Part shown: piece after piece, positions 22,844 to 34,709 of the stretch
How the letters are laid out: every line of letters begins with the position of its first letter
Position numbering within the stretch: the stretch's first letter is position 1
Assembly: GCA_963169105.1 (NCBI GenBank)
Contig: OY720643.1
Location: forward strand, 130,004,041-130,068,040
Length of the DNA stretch: 64,000 nt
Reading direction: 5' to 3'
Source of the DNA: Ceriagrion tenellum
Taxonomy: Eukaryota > Arthropoda > Insecta > Odonata > Coenagrionidae
Made by a program: the position numbers and the translations under genes
The notes under the pieces: model-generated
The model's database searches: none
Told to the model about the DNA's origin: nothing
Seen by the model: the letters and a program-made list of their open reading frames with translations, nothing else

Positions 22844-23486
22844 CTTCAAAAAACAAAAAACAAACAATTGATAGTGTGTGTGAGAGTGACGTGCATTGTG
22901 AGAGCGCCTACCTGCTTCCCACGGTGTGTGACGAGTCGATTCAGCCGTCGTCGCATTCGAAATCGCAAAATCGGTCCTGGGGTGCGTGCCAGAGGCGCGT
23001 TTACACGGCTGCTTTTAGAAATCTGTAAATGCACTATCTGGTACGACATTCCAGCACGGACGTTCCGCTTCCTACTTCGAGCGAGAAAAAAACAAAAGAC
23101 TGTCTAATCGACAAAAGTGGACGTAGTAGAGAGAGAAAAGAAAATACGAGTCAGAAAGATAACGAGAGAAAGAAAGCCATGTTTTGTGGATGGCTGCCTG
23201 GTCCATTACCGAATGGTGAGGAACTGTTTGAGTAATTGTAGAAATAAATTGAAAGAGACTTTGTTTTGTTTTATTAATTATTTCATTATGCTTTCATTAA
23301 TTGGAATGTCATTTATGACGAGTGCTGTGTTGACGATTGAAAAACAAATTTGGAAGAATTGATGGCGGCCGCTGTTGAATGGTTGATTTTTTTCCTGCTG
23401 TGCTTTGGTTGTATTATCTTTGTGTGTGTGTCTGTGGAATCATGTGGTGGACAATTTTTTCTCTTATGATGCCAGTTGATCTCGTT

Positions 23487-23650
23487 GTATGTTTGTGTGT
23501 GTGTGTGTAAAAATCATTCATTTATTCGCCCAGACCGCTCACAGGCGAAAATATATTTCCAGTCGGACGGAAGGTAAAAGAAAGAGGAGATAGGCGAGAC
23601 AATAAATGCACGAACGGTGGTGTAAACTTGAAACGGCGGTCGATTCGTTG
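23487..23650 (-). repeat. Divergent copy of the SINE/PLE tail
   Basis: The order of blocks (CCAGACCGC, GGAAGGTAAAAGAAAG, GATAGG, CGGTGGTGTAAA, CGGTCGATTC) follows the SINE body at 54504-54648, with many changes. A (TG)n run at 23493-23508 stands where the other copies have (TA)n. No tRNA head is recognisable beyond 23650. Confidence 0.6.
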
Positions 23651-23850
23651 TGGGAATTTGAGGCTAGGGGCAGATAAGCTATCACAGGCACAGTTCACAC
23701 CACTCTACCAATGTGAAGGTACTGTGACTACGACTATAGATGCGTCGGCAAAAAACCTGCCAATACTTTTCAGAAGGCGAAATACCATGGGCTATGCGCT
23801 ACACTGTGCCCGAGACCTCACTGCAAGAGGGCAGCGGGTCGGGTAGCATG

Positions 23851-24187
23851 GAGGGCAGAGGGTGGAGACTGTTGGTTGTGCAGGTGGATATAGAATGTGG
23901 CCGCTCTTTACGATGAAGGCATAGTTGGAAGCTTCTTGAGGTTTGGGCACACATGTTTTTCCAGATTACATTGATTTCTCAGAAAATCATCTCAAGGGAG
24001 TCAAGACCAGTCGTCAGGAAGCGCGCCCATGTCAATGACAATGGCATAGACGGCTCCCTCCAACCGCCAGCCTCCCTCCCACTTAGCACGTGTGCCTTAC
24101 CTCATTCTCTTTCGACCCCATCATTTCCCTTACTCCTCTCGATTGTCCGTATTGTGGTTCGCTTTAGTCTTTGCGGCCTTGCTTTGT
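23851..24187. other. No recognisable gene
   Basis: Mixed composition with stops in most frames. It separates the tail relic from the LINE. Confidence 0.5.
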
Positions 24188-26235
24188 GCATATCCACATC
24201 TACATATACATCTACGTAATACCCTGCGAGCCACCACGAGGGTGTGTGGCAGGGGGTGAAGATCACCAAACATGCACTATTGCGATGCAACTAGGATATT
24301 GAATGGAGACATGCTAGATAATAGGGTCACATGCAGCTAGATGGTTAGTATCTACATAATAAGAAAGGGATTATTGGTTGCTATTGCATGCATCATGCAC
24401 TACAACTACTCTAACTATATTTCACCTACCCATCCCTTTGCTACGCCGCCTATTGTTCTCTCTTATAGTACGCGGGAAAAATGACATTTTAAATCTATCG
24501 GTACGACAATCTATCTCTCTAATCTTGTTAATATGATCAAACCTATCATAATAAGCAGGGGTTCTTAATATATATCTAACGTCATCTGTGAACAAATCGG
24601 TTTCGAATTTACTTAAAAGGTTTAGCCTAAATTTTAACCTGCGTTCTGATAGTAATTCCCATCCGAGTTCTTCTATTAAGCTCGTAACACTTATACAATT
24701 ATCATAACGGCCTTTAGCAAACCTAGCGGATCTCCTTTGCACGCGCTCGAATTCTTTTATCATACCTTCCTCTTACGGATACCATGTACTAGCGGCATAT
24801 TCTAAATGAGGCCTGACAAGTGTAAAATAGCTTCTTTCTCGTACTCTCTCATCGCATTAGCCTTGAACCCTTTTTACGAATCCTAATCTACGGTTTGCTA
24901 CACTAGTTATTTCCCTGATGTGTTTCCCCCATGACATGTCTTCAGTGATGGTGACGCCTAAGTATTTCATAGATTCTACGTTAGATATTTTCTTTTCTTT
25001 GATGCAATAATTATTCCGGGGAAATCCACTCTTTTTCCAAAAGTTCATAATCGCGCATTTCATCAAATGTAATTCTAGCTGCCAACTATCACACCAATCA
25101 TCAATCGCATCTAAATCCTTAGCTAAACACTGACTGTCCTCTTCATTTCTAATTTCCTTATACACTACTGCATCATCGGCAAAAAGACGGAGCTTGCTAT
25201 TTTTTACTACCGTATTCAAGTCATTTACGTAGAGAAGAAATAAAATTGGACCTATCACGCTTCCCTGGGGAACACCTGATGTAACGTTTACTTCGCCTGA
25301 GCTGACACCTACTATTACCACCCTTTGAACGCGTTCATGTAAGAAGTCTCCTATCCAGCCTACTATATTACTGTCTATTCCGTATGATGCTAACTTCGCG
25401 AGTAACCTACAGTGGGGAACCTTGTCAAAAGCTTTTCTAAAGTCAAGAAACGCTGGATCTACCTGTACGTTACCTTCTCCGGAAACTAAAATATCGTGAA
25501 CAAAAAGACCTAATTGAGTTTCGCAAGACCGTCCTTTCCTGAACCCATGCTGGTTTGTTATCAATAAATCCTGGCTGTCGAGGTGTCCCATTATTGATGT
25601 AGCTATTATATGCTCTATAATTTTACATGATAGTGACGTTAATGATATTGGTCTATAATTACATGGCTGTTCCCTATCTCCGCTTTTATAAATTGGGGTC
25701 ACGTTTGCTATCTTCCAGTCTTTGGGAACCGCGTGTTCTTCGAGGGATTTGTTAAATATTACTTTACGATACGGAGCCATTTCGAGAGCTAATTCTTTAT
25801 AAACACGAGCTGGAATTTCATCAGGACCTGAGGACTTGTTCGGGCTAATGTTACTTAGTAAGGATACGATTCCGCTACATGATACATCGATTGGGGGCAT
25901 TGGTTGTTGAAATCGGTCTGGTATGGTTTCGCGGAAACTATGCATAGATTGATTAAAAACACTCTGAAAAAAGTAATTAAAAAAATTTGCCTAATCTAAA
26001 CTGGAAGTTACTATTTCGCCTCTATCGTTTTTCAAGAAATTAACCGTTGATTTTTTAGTTCCCTGTACTTCCCTAACATTTGACCAAAATGCTTTCGGAT
26101 TTCCCTCTAGTTGTTCTCCAAGTACTTTTCTCTTGAATTCACTAAACACTTCTCTAAGGGCTGTTTTGGCGGCTGCTTTACATATTTTATAATGTTCGAT
26201 AGATATCAGGGCTCTTTGTGAATTTACTCTTACAT
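24188..26235 (-). mobile_element. 5'-truncated CR1/jockey-like LINE
   Basis: The element runs leftward. The coding relic ends at 24422. It is followed by a 3' UTR of about 200 bases with GTGATCTTCACCCCCTGCC, then GGTGGCTCGCAGGGTATTAC, and a tail of GTAGATGTAGATG-type repeats at 24188-24215. A microsatellite-like tail instead of poly(A) is common in CR1, L2 and related clades. The endonuclease domain is absent, so the 5' end was lost on insertion or later. The same 3' end occurs at 11063, 30436, 49112 and 57638. Confidence 0.85.
24422..26235 (-). pseudogene. LINE reverse transcriptase ORF with three stops
   Basis: The frame stays constant from about 26235 to 24422, broken only by a TAG at 25993-25991, a TAA at 24859-24857 and a TAA at 24775-24773. 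In the main 362-codon part the reverse transcriptase reads GFRKGRS (135-141), FLDFRKAFDKV (166-176, first catalytic Asp), SGVPQGSVIGPILF (223-236) and FADD (255-258). The part past the stop at 24857 gives LVRPHLEYAAS and, after the next stop, FERVQRRSARFAKGRY, the usual C-terminal region of CR1/jockey LINEs. The catalytic motifs are intact. The stops are point changes, so the copy is fairly young but dead. Confidence 0.88.
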
Positions 26236-26239
26236 GGAA

Positions 26240-28650
26240 ATGTTTAGTGCGTTATGACGTCCTTTGTTGTCAATTTCGAGCTAGTCCAATTTTGCTCTCG
26301 GTCCTACACAAAGATTGCGATCGACTTGATGTAGTAATTGACTCTATATGAAGACCTTTAGTTCGGAAACATTTATGCCTCCACCCCCCGTTTGCTGCTG
26401 GAGACACATTTATATCTCATCGAAAGCCCGCCGTTTCCTATTGCTTGGTTTCTTAAGTCCTCCTCATTTACATTTTTTTACGTTAATATTCCCCCGTATT
26501 TTTCTTAATACTCCTCGCCGACCTCTCCGAATCATCAACTCGAGCTATCTCCCTATGTTGCGAGGAGATTACGATAACCCATCCTCCTCCTCATAGCGCA
26601 TGCGCACAAAACAACGAGCCTACTCGAACCAATTCTCACGACTCCTTTTCCCTACACTCTACACCCCCCTCAATTCTCGCGAATCTGGCATCGCGACATC
26701 CCGAAAAATCTTGCTATGGTTATTCACTTCCCCCACTCCCATTACCCCCCCACTCCCGGGGCTCAGGGTAATCGCTTCACCATCACCATGGATACGTCCC
26801 CCCGTCCTTCCACCGGCAGCTGAAAATGGAGCCTTATTTTTCTTCGAATCGTCTCGTCCACTCCCATATTGGATTCCAATTTCCCTGAAAGAGCAATTTT
26901 CTTTCGAATAGGGGATGAAAATGTTTAAAGACAAGTCTGTCGTTGAAAGCTTGTTAAATGTTGAAGGCTTGCGGCCTTCACGTGTCACGTATGATGCTGA
27001 TCGTCGCGTTGGTTTCGGATTGTCATTCTAATTGGTTTGATGTTATATTCGCGGCGCTTAGGCTATTTTGGAACGGAAGTGAAACTTTTCGAATTTAAAT
27101 AGGCTTCCAATGAGAGGAATTATTGTTTAAATTTAAGCGGGCTGTGTATTTTAAATTGAGTTCAACAATTAGGGTTAATTTTTTTAGCCAATATGTATGT
27201 TAATGTACCAACTGAAATTAATGAGATTATTTATTGCTAACCATATTAGTTAGCGCAGAAGATTACCTTAGTACATTGTTTGCGCAAATTTAGTCATTTC
27301 GTGTTCTAAAGTTGGATGCATAATATTTGAAGTTTTTAAGGAAAACTACCCTGCCGATGGGGTATGCGAGTGATTTTTGCTGTGATCATAACCAGAAACT
27401 GCGTGATATCTCGAACACGAAAAATAGCGATAATCTATTCATTCGAGCGTCATTCGTGTTATCTGTAGCTGCATAAATATAGCATGATATGGCAGCCCTC
27501 AAATGGATCATGACATTTGCTCGTTTCCTTGGATATTCATCGCCGTAAAAGCTGACTCCGTGTTATGCACACGTTTGCAGGCCATTGGTGCCCACTGGTA
27601 TCTTAGATATTTTTATAATTTGGTTGTTATGCCTCGACATAACCATGCATTTTACAGCAGAGACAATTTAACTTTTTCTAATCCTCATGCGATTATCTAC
27701 AATGTTGGTTAGGTTTTTTCGAAAAATTATGCAATTAACACAATATTTCTCCTTTTTAAAACCTCTTCGAAAGAAGAATAACAAGTTGCGTGAGATTTTA
27801 GAGATCGCTGGCTTTCGTAGATACAGCGTCTGAAGTCTACTGGTTAGTAAGTGGTATCGAGTGTTAGGCCGAATAGCTGTCTGGCTTGGCCTGAATGGCT
27901 GGCTTGTTTTTCTGTTTCGGTAGTCCACTGGAAATATGTATCTTATATGTTAACTGGCCTTTTCTCCTCTTGGCCCATTTTAGTGAGCGTATTAGGGTGA
28001 CGAGAGGAGACTTCTAGGCGAAAAGAGTTATTAAAAGGCAAAATGGAAGACGGTTCCGTGGGGCGAAGGGTCGCAATACGCCTGTGATAGAGGTGGTTAG
28101 TTACTGGTGAGGAGAGATAACAGGTTTAACGAACTAAAGAAGGCTCTTGCTCTGAAACCTCTTTCATTGAAACCTGTCGTTGGCAGTTGATTACTTCTAT
28201 AATAATATAAGATGAAGTATCTTTCATGTAACTGTTATTCTTTCGCTAGCGAAAAATGGCCGATGGTTGGGTAATTCTTCCTGGTGGCTATCCTGTGTTA
28301 TTATCCCACATTTGCCGCCTCAGATTTATGGTTTCCTTATTGTAGAATGTCAACATAAAGCTAAAGTTAAATAAATTACGTTTTTCAATAAAATTTTCTG
28401 CTCCACAGTATGAGTTCTCTAATCTTGGACCTTAAATATCGAAATTCTGTGCTTTAAGCTCGAGACTGGAAATTTGAGATTTCGACATAAGTTCTCCAAT
28501 GAATTTGTTAAGGTCCCGATGGTCAAACATTTTCTTGCTGCCCTGGAAGAATCAATAATACAAAACGGTGTGATTCATGGTGTGACTCATAGGGTTTGAA
28601 ATTACTGAATCATTGTGTCTCTTACACTCTACCGAAAAGTACCCCTTTTA
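26240..28650. other. No recognisable gene
   Basis: 26340-26900 is pyrimidine-rich with chance frames. The rest is AT-rich. Nothing resembles a known domain. Confidence 0.55.
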
Positions 28651-28659
28651 AGTGAACTT

Positions 28660-29100
28660 GTCGGTCGATACTTCCTTGAGGACGTGACGTGAAAGTTACG
28701 TCATCGTAGATGCAGGGAGATGTGGAGCGATTTATCGAATGACCTCCGTCGACTTAATGGGAGTTTTCGAAGTCGCGGTGAGAAAGCCTCGCGTGACGTC
28801 GCACCGGGAGCACGTGGCCGACGATTGGGATAGGAGGGGGTGCGCGGGAGGAGGGGATTTCGATGACGTCACGGATACAAATATACCTACGCGCCCAATT
28901 CCTCTCATCGTTCGTTCGTGACTTGTTTTTAAATAGCGTCGTCCTCTTTCGGTCCTCAGCTCTCGCGTGTGACGACGGGAGGGCCGAAGACGTCGCAGTC
29001 GATCTCCTCTCGACCGCCTCCTCTCCGTAATATGTAGTAGGAGGAGTCAACCAGTCAGTCAGTCGCCCTGGGGCTTTTTTCCTCGGATCTTCGTTGAGGT
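28660..29100 (+). promoter_or_regulatory. CpG-rich candidate promoter with a CRE cluster
   Basis: A perfect CRE (TGACGTCA) lies at 28864-28871. Single-mismatch CREs lie at 28685-28692, 28696-28703 and 28794-28801. A TATA-like TTTAAATA is at 28928-28935. An initiator-like TCCTCAGCTC puts the likely start at about 28958, 30 bases from the TATA-like box. The region is CpG-rich in an AT-rich neighbourhood. A possible splice donor GAG/GTTGAG is at 29099, giving a 5' UTR exon of about 140 bases without a useful ATG. CREs suggest control by CREB/ATF-type bZIP factors. Direction and transcript are inferred. Confidence 0.45.
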
Positions 29101-29840
29101 TGAGCTGGCGACTCCCAAAGGTCCCTCCCCTGTGTTGGCCCCCAGAACCTTCCCGACTCCTCCTTTAATTTGACCTATTGTAGAGGTGCTCATAAGATAT
29201 CGACATTCGTTGAATATTTGATATTTTTTGGGCCAAATTGTGAATGTATTGGATGACAGTTTTTAGATAAAATATCGCCGGAAATAGATTTGAAAAAGTA
29301 TTCACGATCGGAAAATTTCGGGAGCATTAAAATATGTGGCGATGTATTTAGCAATCCTTTCTTATGAGTATGATGCTGATGCGGTTTAAGTACTTGTGCA
29401 AACCATTGACCCCTTTAGTATTAGACAAGAACACTGAAAATAATTGATCGCGGAAGGGCCGCCCTTGAGAGAGATAGTTGGAAACGTAGAAAGAGACAGG
29501 TACATATCTCTTTTGGTGGACTCACATTAAGAAACTCTCTGTCTTTCGTGGCATTTTGAGCCTGAATTTCTTTGATGCCTCTCTCTTGCGTGATTTTTTT
29601 TAGACCTGGACAATGCTAACTATATTCGGTATATACCCTTCTGCCCCTCGAAGCAGAACATCTTGTGACGGCGCGACTTTGTCGCCGAACGAAAATGAGG
29701 GCTGCAGAAAGATACAGTACACACCGAAAAAATCTATAAAATAAATCTATACTTTTATAAAGTATTTTTTAGAAATTAATGTATTTACTAAGCTCAATAA
29801 AAGCAAAGAATTGATCATGTGTGAATTGCGTACTTATTCA
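29100..29840. other. No recognisable gene
   Basis: AT-rich sequence downstream of the candidate promoter. It could be intron if the promoter is real. Confidence 0.5.
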
Positions 29841-29842
29841 TG

Positions 29843-29994
29843 GACATGACGAAAAAGAAAAATCTCTTATTAAATTCCACACTTAAAACCTAGGTCATAC
29901 CTTTGAAAATGACTTCAAGGCAATCGAAACCTTGGTCGGTAATAAAAGTTTTAAGTGTGGAATTACCTAAGAGATTTTTCTTTTTCGTCATGTC
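29843..29994. repeat. 152-bp inverted repeat with a decayed hammerhead motif
   Basis: The arms (GACATGACGAAAAAGAAAAA and its complement, continuing to GTTTTAAGTGTGGAATT) are about 47 bases each. Between them, on the plus strand, lies AATCGAAACCTTGGTCGGTAA. This parallels GAAACCTGCGTCGTAA at 16.5 kb. ACC and GGT can form stem III. The CTGATGA box has decayed to something like GACTTCA. Tails point outward, as in the other palindromes. Confidence 0.65.
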
Positions 29995-29999
29995 TGCGG

Positions 30000-30430
30000 T
30001 AACCTTCCACAAAGTTACGCCTTCAACCAATAAAAAATGGTATAGAATGGATTTTCAAGTAAAGCGTGAAACAATCGAGTTTATCTTCCACAATTAAGTT
30101 TATTCTTGTACTTATTCACCTCAATAACCTCTTATGGTTGATTTATTACTTAAACGGCCGCCCTCGCAGAAATTTCTTCGTCTTAGCATCAACCGATGCA
30201 GAAAGATAAAGCACATTCTGCTTTTGGGGCTCTCCTGTATATATGTGAGAGTCAATAGATAAATATGTACTTCTGTTTCTGTGAATATTCGATAACTATT
30301 TCGGATATGTGCGACTGTAGACTCTCACTCACAGGGGCCTCATAGTATATATTCCATCGTAGTGATAATTCGGTTTTACTATATGGGTGCATCTTAATGG
30401 GTGCATGTCATCTTAATGGACAGTCACCAT
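30000..30430. other. No recognisable gene
   Basis: AT-rich. Imperfect inverted motifs (GTGAGAGTC near 30247 and GACTCTCAC near 30322) are present but form no known structure. Confidence 0.45.
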
Positions 30431-30435
30431 TCGGA

Positions 30436-30475
30436 GGCGCCGCATGGGCGTGTGGCAGGGGGTGTTAGGGCACCA
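30436..30475 (-). repeat. Short relic of the LINE 3' tail
   Basis: GCGTGTGGCAGGGGGTGTTA matches the tail core GTGTGTGGCAGGGGGTGAAG of the LINE at 24.2 kb. The flanking parts are mostly lost. Confidence 0.45.
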
Positions 30476-30558
30476 ACTGTCTAAAGGTGTAAAATAAAAG
30501 GTTTTGGGAGCTGAGTGTATCGTTCTTCTTTTTATTATTAAAAGGAGTATGTATAAAT

Positions 30559-30936
30559 TCAAAAGAAAAAACTCCCGGTGGATTGCGTTTGATACGTTCG
30601 AGATAATCCCAATGGCGTACCTGAGGAGTCACGTGATATGACAACGAACAGTTCGAGATTTTGCGGAGTTTTACCCATCGGGTGGATGACTTGATTGTCC
30701 ACCATCTTTTTCATTGCATCTTCCGTCCCGATATTCAATTCCATCAACAAGATCCCCGCGAGAAAAACTCGACCGGGAAAACTGCGTAAGATTTGTGCGA
30801 GTGGTTTTAATATGCCATAGTGTCGATCCCGTCGTGATGGTACCACGTGACTCCTTGGATGCGTGATCGAAATTATCTGGCGTAGATTAAACATGGCGCC
30901 CCTCGAGGAATACATAGGTGCACGTATTTTCCACAC
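30559..30936 (-). CDS. Unassigned open frame next to the LINE tail relic
   Basis: 125 codons are open on the minus strand. The other strand also gives a plausible-looking peptide with a few stops, so strand choice is uncertain. It starts about 80 bases from a LINE-tail relic and may be decayed transposon sequence. No domain is recognised. Confidence 0.15.
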   Translation of the reverse strand: MWKIRAPMYSSRGAMFNLRQIISITHPRSHVVPSRRDRHYGILKPLAQILRSFPGRVFLAGILLMELNIGTEDAMKKMVDNQVIHPMGKTPQNLELFVVISRDSSGTPLGLSRTYQTQSTGSFFF

Positions 30937-33900
30937 GTTTCGTTTACATGTTTATCTGGCCCTAGTTCCTAGGCTTTTGTCTGATCCAACTGATTGTCTG
31001 ATGATGATGGCTATGCATCTAAAAATGGCTGTGTGTGTTAATAAGCAGCAGTGTAAATTATCAGTTATTTTTCTTTCATGATAAACTCGTCTTATAAAGT
31101 CAGGAATGACTGTTAGTCATCAAGTCTAAGGGAAATACAGGCTTGACAGTTTGTTTACTCTAATCGTCTTTATTTCGTTATGCATATCGATGATTTACCT
31201 TTCTCTATTTACCGTACTTGAAGATTTAGGATCGGTCGAGGGTTAGTGTGTGGCAAAGTAATTTACTCCCGTATAAAGCTCGGGTCGTCTCCCATGTGGA
31301 TTTTGAAAAATTTCTCACCCTCCGGCTGCCGCCCTCCAATCATCAATCTATCTTTACTACATTATTTAGCTGACGTTATTATATTGGTGAGCCGCCGCTG
31401 AGTGAACTTAAAATATTTTCCCTAGGTAGTCATCTACCTCCCAGGTGTGCGTCTCCAACTCCGTTTTTTTGTCCTTACGCTAAAGACTGGAAATAAGGAA
31501 TTCAGCATCAACTGCTCGATCCATGATTTGAATGAAGATTTAATATTTCGTAAATTCGAATAATCGTGCTTTCTTGTCATTATAGTCTATTAAATCCCCA
31601 CCCGAAACCCCAACCGCTAACCCGAAAACTCTGTTACGGATATGTTCTTAAACTAATGCCCGTGAGAACTAGAATGGAGAATTTCAGAGAAGAGATGTGC
31701 TTCGGGTTTGTGTATTTCGGGAATGTTTACGCTCTCCTGGCTAATGGTCGCTTGTGTGAAATTAATTTTGAAAATGACTATGGAAATTTATTCCCCGTTT
31801 TAAGCTAGGTACCGAGTTGTGCGTGAGACAAAGACAACAAAATATCGGCCAATTACCGACCTACTTTTCGAGACGTTACTTACCAAAACGTAACAGCCGT
31901 TAACTTTGGGATATGGCAGGCGTATACTTTCCAGTGAGACTTTATTGAAAAAAATGAGGAATTTCCATCGCCTTCATCTCGTCAAATATGTAACAGGGTG
32001 TAGGTTGTATATTTAATGAAGCATTTAAATAAATAAATCGGTGCCTAACCGAAGTAATTTTTTTGGAGTCGTAATAAATCTTCTGATGTAAAGGCGTTTT
32101 TGGCATTATTCGCGCGCTCCGCAATGCGTTCAGTCCTCCTTGGAGAGCGAGCGAGCCATCCGAAACCCCTTTCTGTTACCTCCACCACCACCGTTGTTTC
32201 CCCACCCACCTCCAAACCCTCTCTGCCTGGCTCGTCTTTTGTGTTGGCCACCGCGTTTATTTCCGTCCGACAGCGACACCCAAGTGCTGGCCAGGCTGGC
32301 TCCCTCCCCTTCTCTATTAGTTCTTCTCCCTTCCTCCTCTCCCTCCCTCTGCGATTACATGAAAATAGCTCCCTTCCCCTCTACTGCGGTCCCACCCCCT
32401 CCTCATCCCGCCCAACTCCACTCCCTCCTTGTGTCGCCCCCGAACTTTCAGATCGTCATTTTTTTCCCTCCTCCTTTTAGTCCCATCTCTCGCACTTCCA
32501 CAATCAGTGCTTGCTCCTCCCACACCCCCGGTGACTGGGTGGAGTTCTCCCGTTCCCTTTTCATGATGCTCATCGTTCTCCCCCACCGCGTGGTTTTTGC
32601 CGATGGTAGCACACATCCTTACCGATTCCAATGAATTTTTGAGTTTCTTAAATAACGTGGTCGTCGCTTTTCTGCCGCCGAGTGCGCGACAGATTTTCGG
32701 TCGAGTTCTCTTAGGCCGCCACCGTCTGCCCACCGTAATAGCGCAGTCGGGAAACCGGTCAATTGGCTATTTGCTTCCACGCCCACCGGCGAGAATTGTG
32801 GCGTGTCTTTAAGAGCTACCCGCCGATTGGTATCGACCCCTTCGAGCTATTGCGATATTTTTATGGCATCGGCGAATAAAATTGACCGGAAACTGGATTG
32901 CAATTCATGAGGGAAACTAGGATCAGTGTGACGAATTATATTTTGCACACCCGAGTTGCATGCATTCGCGATATTTCTCCGTCCACTTTTTGTCAGCGCT
33001 CAAGATTCTTGTTATTATTACGTGTCAGCAAAGGCGATGTGACTAGACTATCTTCATGTAACTTCTAATGCTCAGTCTTAAATAAAATCGTAGAGGAATA
33101 TAATCCGGTACTTAGAGCTATCCTATCTTGATATTCCCAAAACACGATCATCCGCAGCAATTCAGCTGCGGACAATTCCATTGGTATTCCTATTTTTTTT
33201 AGTTATGTTGTAGTTATTTTTGGGGTAGATTATTTCTTCATATCACTTATCGATGGTTCGGTGCGCTTAATTTCATTAAATATACCTGAGATTGACCTCA
33301 AAGAAATACTTTTAATCCCGTTATATTGCAATCATCCTTATTATTCTCAGAATGGAGGCTTTGCAAAATCTATGTACGACCTTTGAGCTGTGGAGAATTT
33401 ATATGGAAGCTACGCAGTTGATACTTTCTTGTTATTAATATTTTCATTTTTAATTTACACTATCGGGGCTTATACCAGTTTCTCTACAAGTTCAGGCTCT
33501 ATATTTCTATTTCTCCGTAATAGATGAGGCTATTAAACCCAATTATGAAGGATGCCCATTAAAATGACGATCCCTGTCTAAAAGAAGCGTGCTTAGTTTT
33601 GTCGGGTAAAGGCAATCAGAGCGAAGCATCATGATCACCGTCCACTGGATGTCCTCTTTTCGTTACTCTGTCATTGGGAAATTTAACTGTAGGAACGGCA
33701 TTGTGTTATTCAAAAGGTACAACTTCTACTGACGAAGTTGTAGCATCTGAAAAAATGCATTCTGATTGCTTCTCTGTCCTTTTGGTTGTTTACAAGAAAT
33801 TGACAAAAGAGGGCATAGATGATGGTATTTGATTCTCATGGTGATATATTGTCATTACTTTCTGTCGTGGTGTACGAATTTCGTGATCAGTTGTTGCTCG

Positions 33901-34660
33901 TAATGTGGTTCTGTTATCTAATGAAATAAATTCGATTTTCTTTCCTCGCTACCGCTTTGTACTCCGAACACCGCCTACTTCGATACGAGTGTAGATTGAT
34001 GTAGAGTGTGTAAACTTGCACGCGCGAGGGATAGCTAACTTAAGCGTCGTCGATAGCGCCTCGAAGATTTGTTTCCTGCTTCACCGGAACATTCTCCTGT
34101 GCCTTCGACGCTCTCAAGTTTCGGAAACAATTTTTGTAGAACGCTGTTGATGTAGTCTGACAGAGTCGGAAGCCTCGTGCGCATTACTTCCAATTTTCAA
34201 TGATATATTTTGAATGCATAAATAGGTGCTGGTAGGGGTTCTACACTGGTGTAAACCATTGAATCTACCTAAAGCCCCACAGTTGTATTACTAAACTTTT
34301 CTCTGTAATGTTTTTTTAAGTGGAGCAATAAATTTATCTGTCTATATATCTATCTATCTATTTAAGAGGAATCATTTACTTGCGGCCAGTGATGTCAAAA
34401 CGTTACGTATCGGAATCGGAATAAGGCGCGCGTGTGTAAAAACAGCCGATGGCGTTTAACATTTATCGTATAGTTCCTCTTCGGTACGGAAACTCTGTTT
34501 TCACACTTATTTGTTTTTTTTTTTACATTTGTTTCATTCTTGAAGCGGTACTCTTCACTCTGTTTTTATGTGTTCGTTCTTTTATCATTCATCGGATATA
34601 TCAATAGCCATACGAAATCTCTTTATAGCATTGAATGTCTCTGGATCGATAGAGATGAGA
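30937..34660. other. No recognisable gene
   Basis: 32100-32750 is GC- and pyrimidine-rich, with overlapping chance frames on both strands (longest 164 codons, Ser/Pro-rich, no domain). The rest is AT-rich. Confidence 0.5.
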
Positions 34661-34671
34661 TTTCTTTGCTA

Positions 34672-34706
34672 CTGAACAGAGATGTGATTGGTGTCGGCCC
34701 GAAACG
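34672..34706 (+). ncRNA. Degenerate hammerhead-like motif
   Basis: CTGAACAG, then a variable stretch, then CGGCCCGAAACGTTTAATA. The GAAAC box and its left context match PLE hammerheads in style, but stem II is not clearly paired. Listed as a relic only. Confidence 0.25.
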
Positions 34707-34709
34707 TTT

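Noticed and set aside
32100..32734. Ser/Pro-rich frames on both strands
   Set aside because: Low-complexity pyrimidine-rich sequence; frames overlap and show no domain.
33725..33760. CTGACGA with a hairpin, hammerhead-like
   Set aside because: The hairpin lies around, not after, the box and no GAAA follows at the right distance.
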